The notes beneath the pieces are model-generated. The model was given only the letters and a program-made list of their open reading frames with translations. It did no database searches and was not told where the DNA came from. The position numbers and the translations under genes are program-made. Of a stretch of DNA of 20,141 bases, positions 13,254-18,857 are shown in pieces. Each line of letters starts with the position of its first letter. Positions within the stretch are counted from its first letter, which is position 1. This DNA comes from a virus. The stretch is taken from IMG/VR virus record IMGVR_UViG_3300009151_000523, positions 1 to 20,141 of that record; one strand, 5' to 3'.

Positions 13254-15119
13254 ATGTTAACTTTTAAATCATTTCTACGAGAACAATATCTAATAGAAGC
13301 TACAGCTAAACACTTTAATCATATTGATCTGGATGCGTCCAATCCAGAACATAAAGATCTAATTGATGCGTATAATAGGGGTCATTCAGCTAATGACCAT
13401 AATGTACCCAGACATCCAGGCCAAATACGTTCTATTGATCAGCTAAAATCAGCGGTACACCCACATCTTCAAAAAATACAACAAAAACACAAAGAAGATA
13501 TTGATGATATAAAGGCTAGAACTAATGGTGAGGCTAATGTTGTCCACCATAACCCAGATACTGGCGCTACTGTCACACAAGTAACTAATCAGGCAGGTTC
13601 TTGTGCAGCCGGCGCATCTAGTTCATGGTGTACAGGTAGGCGTGGTGTTGATATGGTCCATCATTATGATCCAGAAGGACACAAATCTTTCGTATTCAAA
13701 TTCCCTAAAGAAAAAAAGAAGCATCTTAGAACCATAGGTGCCTATGGTGCATATAATGGTGATACTAGCGATACCGCTAATCATCAAGATGCTGAAAATC
13801 ATACAGTACACCCACAAGAATGGCATAGATTAGTAAAGGAACATGGTCTAGACAAAATAAAACATTTAAAAGGTTCTGTTAGGGATATACCTATTACTAG
13901 TGATGAAAAATCTAAATACGCGGAAGAGCTTACACATCACATAAAAATGAGCACTACTAAACCAGAAGATTTATTACATGCCAGCGCTAATAGATATTTA
14001 ACTAAAGCACATAAACAAGCATTGGCTACTAATAGTAAAACACATACCAATATATTGAATGCTCTGGCTAGTGATCCAGAGACACATAAAGCTATATTAA
14101 AACATCCTAATGCTGGGGATAATGCATTGGATGCTGTTGCTAGTAACACAAATGATCCAGAGATACATAAAGCTATATTAAAACATCCTAAAGCTGGGGA
14201 TGGTGCATTGGCTGATGTTGCTCGTAACACAAGGGATCTAGAGATACATAAAGCTATATTAAAACATCCTAAAGCTGGGGATAATGCATTGGCTACTGTT
14301 GCTTATAACACAACAGAAGAGATACATAAAGCTATATTAAAACATCCTAATGCTGGTGATCATGTATTATCTTCTGTTGCTCGTAACACAACAGACCCAG
14401 ATATACATAAAGCTATATTAAAACATCCTAATGCTGGTGATAATGCATTATCTTCTGTTGCTCGTAACACAACAGAAGATATACATAAAGCTATAGTAAA
14501 ACATCCTAATGCTGGGGATAATGCATTATCTTCTGTTGCTAGTCACACACAGGATCCAGATATACATAAAGCTATATTAAAACATCCTAATGCTGGTGAT
14601 GGTGCATTATCTTCTGTTGCTTATAACACAAGGGATCCAGAGATACATAAAGCTATATTAAAACATCCTAAAGCTGGGGATAATGCATTGGCTACTGTTG
14701 CTTATAACACAAGGGATCCAGAGATACATAAAGCTATATTAAAACATCCTAAGTCAGATAGTTATCCAATAGAGCATTCTATAAATAATATACATGATGC
14801 CGGTGTTCACCATTTAATGATTAATAAATATAAAAACATCGATAATGAAAAGGTTGATACATTAGCAGATAAATATAAGTTACCAAAGACAAGCGGACAC
14901 AATTCAAAATACGACCAAGCCTCAGATGATACTATAGATAAATTACAACATGGATTGTCTAAACTAGTAGGAAGATCAGATTCTGCTAAATCTCGCACAG
15001 AAAAATTAGGCAACGACGATCCAATAAAACCAATAACACCAATAAAAAATAGACAGCGTAGATACAATTTTCATGAACAAATCCTTGAAATTTTATCAAA
15101 ACCCATTTCACGACAATAG
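13254..15119 (+). CDS. Solenoid-repeat protein with capsid-targeting-like N-terminus, 621 aa
   Basis: The N-terminus MLTFKSFLREQYLIEA matches the leader of the two other candidate internal proteins and carries L-I-E-A, predicting prohead-protease cleavage after Glu15. Residues ~110-150 hold AGSCAAGASSSWCTG, recalling a phage-protein motif (small-residue run, then WCT) whose function I cannot name. Residues 274-500 are eight full 26-27-residue repeats plus part of a ninth, consensus DPEIHKAILKHPNAGDNALSSVAxNT, similar to variant-leucine-rich or HEAT-like alpha solenoids that bind proteins. A polar, lysine-rich C-terminus follows (ending LSKPISRQ). AGGCAC is a weak ribosome-binding site. Late tandem promoters precede it. 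Could be an injected effector or a minor head component. Confidence 0.75.
   Translation: MLTFKSFLREQYLIEATAKHFNHIDLDASNPEHKDLIDAYNRGHSANDHNVPRHPGQIRSIDQLKSAVHPHLQKIQQKHKEDIDDIKARTNGEANVVHHNPDTGATVTQVTNQAGSCAAGASSSWCTGRRGVDMVHHYDPEGHKSFVFKFPKEKKKHLRTIGAYGAYNGDTSDTANHQDAENHTVHPQEWHRLVKEHGLDKIKHLKGSVRDIPITSDEKSKYAEELTHHIKMSTTKPEDLLHASANRYLTKAHKQALATNSKTHTNILNALASDPETHKAILKHPNAGDNALDAVASNTNDPEIHKAILKHPKAGDGALADVARNTRDLEIHKAILKHPKAGDNALATVAYNTTEEIHKAILKHPNAGDHVLSSVARNTTDPDIHKAILKHPNAGDNALSSVARNTTEDIHKAIVKHPNAGDNALSSVASHTQDPDIHKAILKHPNAGDGALSSVAYNTRDPEIHKAILKHPKAGDNALATVAYNTRDPEIHKAILKHPKSDSYPIEHSINNIHDAGVHHLMINKYKNIDNEKVDTLADKYKLPKTSGHNSKYDQASDDTIDKLQHGLSKLVGRSDSAKSRTEKLGNDDPIKPITPIKNRQRRYNFHEQILEILSKPISRQ
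14073..14753 (+). repeat. Tandem 78-81-bp coding repeats
   Basis: Eight complete units and a shortened ninth, each 81 bp or 78 bp (two units lack one codon), are marked by the recurring ACATAAAGCTATATTAAAAC block. Units are nearly identical at the DNA level, including silent positions, so the array expanded recently or is kept uniform by recombination. Differences cluster at a few codons (KAGD/NAGD, ATVAY/SSVAR/ADVAR). Confidence 0.9.
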
Positions 15120-15127
15120 GATATGAC

Positions 15128-15550
15128 ATGAATAGATTATTAGTACTATTTGCATTGATTTTCTCTACACAAGCATTTGCTGGTATTCCACCAGAAGCTA
15201 TTAGAACAACTGATGTAAAGGATATCTGCACAACATTAACATCAACCATTAGAAATGTGCCGGATTCGGTCAAGAAGAAAGTTTTCATACGAGACAATGG
15301 AAATGCATCACATAAGTATGAGGTGGACCATAGAATAGCATTGGGTTCTGGTGGTGCAAATGATATCAGCAACCTTAAATTACAAGATTACAATGGTTCT
15401 TGCAACGCACATGATAAAGATAAGTTAGAAGTGAGATTACAGTCATTGATTTGTAAGAACAAAATAACTGTATCCGAAGCTCAGAATTATTTGTATAATA
15501 GTTGGGAAGCTGGATATACTAAATATATTAATGCGAAAGGCTGCAAATAA
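15128..15550 (+). CDS. Secreted HNH endonuclease
   Basis: A 140-residue protein with a clear signal peptide (MNRLLVLFALIFSTQAFA, cleavage after Ala18) and an HNH-type core: YEVDHRIALGSGGANDISNL (Asp67, His68, Asn82) followed by CNAHDKDKLE. HNH proteins cut DNA with one metal ion. Export to the periplasm, with four cysteines (34, 92, 109, 139) that could form disulfides there, suggests it degrades incoming or released DNA in the periplasm, for example of a competing phage, rather than acting in packaging or homing. RBS AGGA lies nine bases upstream of the ATG. Last gene before the next promoter. Confidence 0.88.
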   Translation: MNRLLVLFALIFSTQAFAGIPPEAIRTTDVKDICTTLTSTIRNVPDSVKKKVFIRDNGNASHKYEVDHRIALGSGGANDISNLKLQDYNGSCNAHDKDKLEVRLQSLICKNKITVSEAQNYLYNSWEAGYTKYINAKGCK

Positions 15551-15551
15551 T

Positions 15552-15579
15552 TTGACATTGGGTGTATTTGTGGTATAAT
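15552..15579 (+). promoter_or_regulatory. Sigma70-like promoter for the hydrolase-33-59-32 operon
   Basis: TTGACA at 15552-15557 and TATAAT at 15574-15579, again perfect hexamers with a 16-bp spacer, begin directly after the HNH stop. The predicted start is near 15586, leaving a ~140-nt leader before the hydrolase ATG. The core is embedded in an inverted repeat. Confidence 0.88.
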
Positions 15580-15586
15580 ACACCCA
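15559..15586. repeat. Inverted repeat enclosing the 15552 promoter -10
   Basis: TGGGTGTATT (15559-15568) is the exact reverse complement of AATACACCCA (15577-15586), with an 8-nt loop. The left arm starts two bases after TTGACA and the right arm overlaps the end of TATAAT, ending at the predicted start of transcription, as in the 4204 and 5189 promoters. Confidence 0.75.
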
Positions 15587-15610
15587 TAACTTAAAAAGAG
15601 GAATGCTTAT

Positions 15611-15826
15611 AAGATAACCGATACACCAATCCCGTTTAAAAGTTCAAAATCACAAAGTCTATTCGAAGAACTAAGGGAAACTTTTATGTTATTTCACATA
15701 AAGGCAACTGAAAAGCTAGGAGAAAACTATGCGAGCAAAACAATTTATGCTCTTAATAGTCATGTGCTTGTCAATGGTGGCAAATGCAGAAACAAACAAG
15801 ATCATTATATCACCAAAACACTCTGA
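15611..15826 (+). pseudogene. Protein-like frame without a normal start codon
   Basis: One frame stays open from 15590 to the TGA at 15824-15826 and reads like a real small phage protein from about 15611 (KITDTPIPFKSSKSQSLFEE..., then FHIKATEKLGENYASK). AGAGG at 15597-15601 would suit a start at 15611, but that codon is AAG; the next is ATA, and the first in-frame ATG is only at 15686. The nearby ATG 15603 is in another frame and stops after four codons; one extra A at 15611 would join it to this frame. So this is a start-codon or frameshift mutant, a non-AUG gene, or chance. Its last ~98 bases overlap the hydrolase gene in another frame. Confidence 0.35.
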
Positions 15827-16220
15827 TATAATAGTACACAAAACAGTAATAAAACCCCGTCCAGTGATGGTCGTGGATCGAAAACAGTTGTCCTGTGTCG
15901 CAGAAACCATTTACTCTGAAAGTAGGGGCGAATCGTTGGTGGGTCAATATGCCGTTGGTCATACAATAATGAACAGATCTAGAAATATATTACACGAACC
16001 CCCATGTGCGATAGTTAAGCAGCAATACACCCAGAAACACATACCCAAAGAAGATGTCGATGAATTTTACTCAATTGCTAAAAATGTTATGATAGGTAAT
16101 TATAGAAATGTTGCGGGGAATTCTGACTCCTTTGATTCATTCAAGAATATCAAACACCCAAAGGGTAGTATACACATAGGTAATCATTGGTTCTACCAAG
16201 CATTGAAAAAGGTTGCTTAA
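15729..16220 (+). CDS. Secreted cell-wall hydrolase, SleB/Hydrolase_2 type
   Basis: A 163-residue protein with a signal peptide or signal-arrest helix (FMLLIVMCLSMVANA, residues 6-20) followed by a SleB-type domain: LSCVAETIYSESRGESLVGQYAVGHTIMNR (54-82) with the probable catalytic Glu59/Glu64 pair, and a C-terminal IGNHWFY. Such enzymes cut peptidoglycan glycan strands. AGGAGA precedes the ATG. It could be the phage endolysin, working with the holin at 263-532. Yet it lies first in the operon with 33, 59 and 32 behind a host-type promoter, which suggests early expression and possibly a wall-modifying rather than final lysis role. Confidence 0.85.
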   Translation: MRAKQFMLLIVMCLSMVANAETNKIIISPKHSDIIVHKTVIKPRPVMVVDRKQLSCVAETIYSESRGESLVGQYAVGHTIMNRSRNILHEPPCAIVKQQYTQKHIPKEDVDEFYSIAKNVMIGNYRNVAGNSDSFDSFKNIKHPKGSIHIGNHWFYQALKKVA

Positions 16221-16399
16221 TGATGTTTTCTGTGGTAAAATGGATCAATGGTGGGATAAAGGTGTTGCAGGAAGACCGATTAGACTTTCCTAATATGCCG
16301 ATGGGGTTACCCCCTATCTCTCATAATGTTTTATTCATCAATAAAGAAAATATAGGTGAATTTTTGAATACTATACAGGAATATAAAGATGCCCAATGA
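16220..16399 (+). CDS. Hypothetical protein, 59 aa
   Basis: ATG 16220 overlaps the hydrolase stop (TAATG), with a second ATG directly after; the frame opens upstream but that part lies inside the hydrolase gene. The product begins MMFSVVKWIN and contains a proline-rich middle (DFPNMPMGLPPI). It looks soluble. It overlaps the 33-like gene by 11 bases, so it is translationally coupled to both neighbours. No family recognised. Confidence 0.6.
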   Translation: MMFSVVKWINGGIKVLQEDRLDFPNMPMGLPPISHNVLFINKENIGEFLNTIQEYKDAQ

Positions 16400-16610
16400 A
16401 GATGAAATATTATCGTTCTCTCGCCACATGGAACAGATAGCTAAGGATGAACATGTCGATATTCTAGACGCCATTACACATTACTGCGAAGAATCACTAC
16501 TGGAATATGATACAGCCGCAGCTTTGGTGTCTAGCTCATTAAAAGATAAGATAAGAGAACAAGCAATTGCGATGAACCTTATTAGGAAAGAATCAAGTCT
16601 ACCTATATGA
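16389..16610 (+). CDS. 33: Late-transcription co-activator, gp33-like
   Basis: A 73-residue protein with the pattern of the short gp33 proteins of marine T4-like phages: DILDAITHYCEESLLEYDTAAALVSSSLKDKI (24-55), then a conserved MNLI...SLPI end. In T4, gp33 binds the beta flap of host RNA polymerase and links the sliding clamp gp45 to late promoters recognised by gp55. This agrees with the TATAAATA promoters in the window. Position immediately before 59, with ATGA overlap, reproduces the T4 33-59 order. AGGA lies eight bases before the ATG. Identification is by remembered pattern and synteny. Confidence 0.8.
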   Translation: MPNEDEILSFSRHMEQIAKDEHVDILDAITHYCEESLLEYDTAAALVSSSLKDKIREQAIAMNLIRKESSLPI

Positions 16611-17200
16611 ACTCTGGGCTTGAAACATATAAAATGTATATCTCTATAAAGAGGTACTTTTTGGATAACTATGACATAGTTAAATATAAACACAAAATTA
16701 AGGTTACCGAAGATTATTTTCTATCTAGGAAGGATAGATATTCATTCGTCAAGTTAGCATCTAAATTTAGTATTGATGAAACACGGGATTATATCTTCGC
16801 CAATTTCGTTAATGGTGATGTACATTGGGTAGGCGAATTGGTAGGTGCCGAAGGCGAGGATGTCTATAGAAAATGGCTAAAAACTAAACAGAGCTTGACA
16901 TACATATTCGAGAATGATATAATACACCTGATGGATTCTGTCGAGTCACCAAATGAATTGCTGATAGTGCCGGAAGGTAGATTTCCTGTGTTGTTAACAG
17001 AAACAATGGGTGGTAGAATTTCATTGGAAACCTTGATTATATTGAACTCACTATTAAACTTCTTTCCTATGTGGGAGGATAATATAGAGGATGATATAGT
17101 ATGGCCAAGATATAGCTTGAAGTGCAAAAAATATAAACCGTTTTTGAAATTTGATGCTGTTAAATTTAAACAAATTCTACTAAAGCATGTGAGGATATGA
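16607..17200 (+). CDS. 59: Replicative helicase loader, gp59-like
   Basis: In T4, gp59 loads the gp41 helicase onto gp32-coated forked DNA. The 197-residue product (T4: 217) shows the gp59 pattern: YKMYISIKRYFLDNYDIVKYKHKIKVTEDYFLSRKDRYSFVKLASKF near the N-terminus, matching the T4 YKLYLMIKQH...YDVIKYN...RRDKYFFQKLSEK block, followed by a region with ISLETLIILNSLLNF resembling T4 ISFETFILLDSFLN, and a C-terminal WPRYSLKCKKYKPFL. Overlaps the 33 stop by four bases (ATGA) and the next gene's start likewise. Basic and helical, as expected for gp59. Confidence 0.9.
   Translation: MNSGLETYKMYISIKRYFLDNYDIVKYKHKIKVTEDYFLSRKDRYSFVKLASKFSIDETRDYIFANFVNGDVHWVGELVGAEGEDVYRKWLKTKQSLTYIFENDIIHLMDSVESPNELLIVPEGRFPVLLTETMGGRISLETLIILNSLLNFFPMWEDNIEDDIVWPRYSLKCKKYKPFLKFDAVKFKQILLKHVRI
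16895..16923 (+). promoter_or_regulatory. Consensus sigma70 promoter inside gene 59
   Basis: TTGACA (16895-16900) and TATAAT (16918-16923), both perfect, with a 17-bp spacer, lie in the coding region of 59. It would add transcription of the HAD enzyme, lipoprotein and 32. In T4, gene 32 is also partly transcribed from promoters within 59, so this is plausible; a coding coincidence is the alternative. Confidence 0.6.
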
Positions 17201-17691
17201 TGAATAAGCCATTGATTAATAAGACATTTTTAGATTTAGACGGTGTGGTGGCAGATTTTTCTAAGAGATACGAAGAGTTATACCATATGGAACCTCGTGA
17301 AGCGGAGAAGAATAAAAAGTTCGACTGCCAGTTTAATGAATTCATTGATACCCAGCAATTCGCCACACTTGATCTAATGCCGGGGGCCATGGTATTGGTA
17401 GACTATCTGAAAACACTATCAATACCAACAGAGATATTATCATCGACTGGCAGACAAGAATCGTTTGATGCTGTGTCGAAACAGAAAAAGATTTGGCTAG
17501 ATACTCATAATATAACATTTAAGCAAAACTTTGTGCCGGGAAAAAAACACAAGTACAAGTATGCGACACCAGAATCCATTATCATAGATGACACTTGGTC
17601 TGTCATCGAAGATTGGAGAAACGCGGGAGGGATTGGTATATGGCACACGTCAGTACCAGAAACACTTGCAATTTTAAAACTATACGTATAG
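17197..17691 (+). CDS. HAD-family 5'(3')-deoxyribonucleotidase-like phosphatase
   Basis: A 164-residue HAD hydrolase resembling the 5'-nucleotidase C type (NT5C). Motif I is FLDLDGVVADF with nucleophile Asp13 and Asp15; motif II ILSSTG (Ser/Thr 82-84); motif III probably Lys97/98 in KQKKIW; motif IV IIIDDT (Asp131, Asp132). It probably removes phosphate from deoxynucleoside monophosphates, adjusting the dNTP pool alongside ThyA and DHFR. The ATG overlaps the 59 stop. The region between motifs I and II (about 23-70) is a short cap-like insert. Confidence 0.82.
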   Translation: MMNKPLINKTFLDLDGVVADFSKRYEELYHMEPREAEKNKKFDCQFNEFIDTQQFATLDLMPGAMVLVDYLKTLSIPTEILSSTGRQESFDAVSKQKKIWLDTHNITFKQNFVPGKKHKYKYATPESIIIDDTWSVIEDWRNAGGIGIWHTSVPETLAILKLYV

Positions 17692-17699
17692 GAATAAAT

Positions 17700-17966
17700 A
17701 TGAAGAAAATTATGTTAGTAATCGCGTTAGCAACATTAGCTGGCTGTGCAAGTAATGGCGCAGTGGAAAATCTACAGTCACAAATTGATGTATTAAAAAC
17801 ATCTACAGCAGAAGTATCTGTATTAGCAAAGGGTGCACAACTTGCAGCGGCACAAGCTTCTACATTAGCTGGCAATGCAGAAGCAGCAGCAAATAGAGCA
17901 GCACAATATGCTCAAGATGCTAATACCAAGTTAGACAACCTGTTCAAGAAATCAATGAGTAAATAA
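17700..17966 (+). CDS. Murein-lipoprotein-like (OprI/Lpp) lipoprotein, 88 aa
   Basis: The frame opens at 17595, but ATG 17700 is preferred: AGGAA sits upstream and it gives a lipoprotein signal MKKIMLVIALATLAGC with lipobox L-A-G-C (Cys16). The mature part is an alanine-rich heptad coiled coil (NLQSQIDVLKT ... AAAQASTLAGNAEAAANRAAQYAQ) ending KKSMSK, the layout of Pseudomonas OprI and E. coli Lpp, whose C-terminal lysine is linked to peptidoglycan. It should sit in the outer membrane. Its place between the nucleotidase and gene 32, under early-type promoters, is unusual. Roles could be superinfection exclusion, envelope strengthening or spanin-like function; none is shown. Confidence 0.85.
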   Translation: MKKIMLVIALATLAGCASNGAVENLQSQIDVLKTSTAEVSVLAKGAQLAAAQASTLAGNAEAAANRAAQYAQDANTKLDNLFKKSMSK

Positions 17967-18011
17967 GTAACACAAACCCGAACTAATCTGAAAAAAACTA
18001 AAGGAAATACA

Positions 18012-18857
18012 ATGAGTTTTGCAAATCTGAAACGTAACAACGGTAATCTTGAAAAACTGACTAAAGCACTCGAGAAAATGAGTGATGCTGGTGGCAAAGA
18101 TACAGAAGAGAATTACTGGAAACCCGAAATAGACAAATCCGGAAACGGTATGGCCACATTTAGATTCTTACCAACAGTTGATGAGGATGGTGAAAACGAT
18201 CCTTGGGTTAAAATGTATTCACACGGATTCCAAGGCCCCGGTGGATGGTTGATAGATAACTGCCTAACTACGAAAGGAGAAAAGTGCCCAGTTTGTGAAA
18301 GCAATACTTTGCTATGGAATTCTGGAGTAGCGGCCGATAAGAAGATAGCAAGTTTACGTAAGAGACGATTATCCCATGTGTCTAACATTTACATGATAGA
18401 TGACATTAAACATCCAGAAAACAATGGCAAAGTATTCTTATTTCGGTATGGTATTAAAATCTTCGAGAAAATTAAAGGGGCAGCAAAACCTGAATTTTCA
18501 GATGAGAAATCATTCAGCCCATTCGATGTTGACACAGGCGCCAACTTTAAACTTAAGGTTCGTAAGGTTGAAGGGTTCCAAAATTACGACAAATCTGAAT
18601 TTGAATCTGTAGGTCCTTTGTTTGATGATATGTCCAAAATGGCTAATTTATCTGGATATTCTCTGCAAGCAATCCTCGACGATAAAGTGTTCAAAACATT
18701 TGATGAAATTCAATCACGTCTCAACAAGGTACTTGGGATTGGTGGTACAGTAAGAACCACCATGGAACAAGCCAAAATGGCACCAAAAACTGTTGTCGAT
18801 GAAGAAACTAACGAAGATTATGATATGTCATACTTCGAATCACTCGTTGACGATTAA
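18012..18857 (+). CDS. 32: Single-stranded DNA-binding protein, gp32-like
   Basis: The replication-fork ssDNA-binding protein. The 281-residue product has the gp32 layout: a basic N-terminal arm (MSFANLKRNNGNLEKL), the core with zinc ligands His71, Cys84, Cys92 and Cys95 (T4: His64, Cys77, Cys87, Cys90), and an acidic tail (DEETNEDYDMSYFESLVDD) that in T4 contacts other replication proteins. AAGGAA precedes the ATG. The 45-base gap before it is A-rich and without an obvious hairpin, so a T4-style autoregulatory pseudoknot is not evident. The TAA overlaps the stop of the convergent gene. Confidence 0.94.
   Translation: MSFANLKRNNGNLEKLTKALEKMSDAGGKDTEENYWKPEIDKSGNGMATFRFLPTVDEDGENDPWVKMYSHGFQGPGGWLIDNCLTTKGEKCPVCESNTLLWNSGVAADKKIASLRKRRLSHVSNIYMIDDIKHPENNGKVFLFRYGIKIFEKIKGAAKPEFSDEKSFSPFDVDTGANFKLKVRKVEGFQNYDKSEFESVGPLFDDMSKMANLSGYSLQAILDDKVFKTFDEIQSRLNKVLGIGGTVRTTMEQAKMAPKTVVDEETNEDYDMSYFESLVDD

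Noticed and set aside
14073-14753. CRISPR-like array
   Set aside because: Repeats are contiguous, 78-81 bp, in frame and coding; there are no unique spacers.
17967-18011. T4-style autoregulatory pseudoknot ahead of gene 32
   Set aside because: The 45-base leader is A-rich with no evident stem pairs by eye; not supported.
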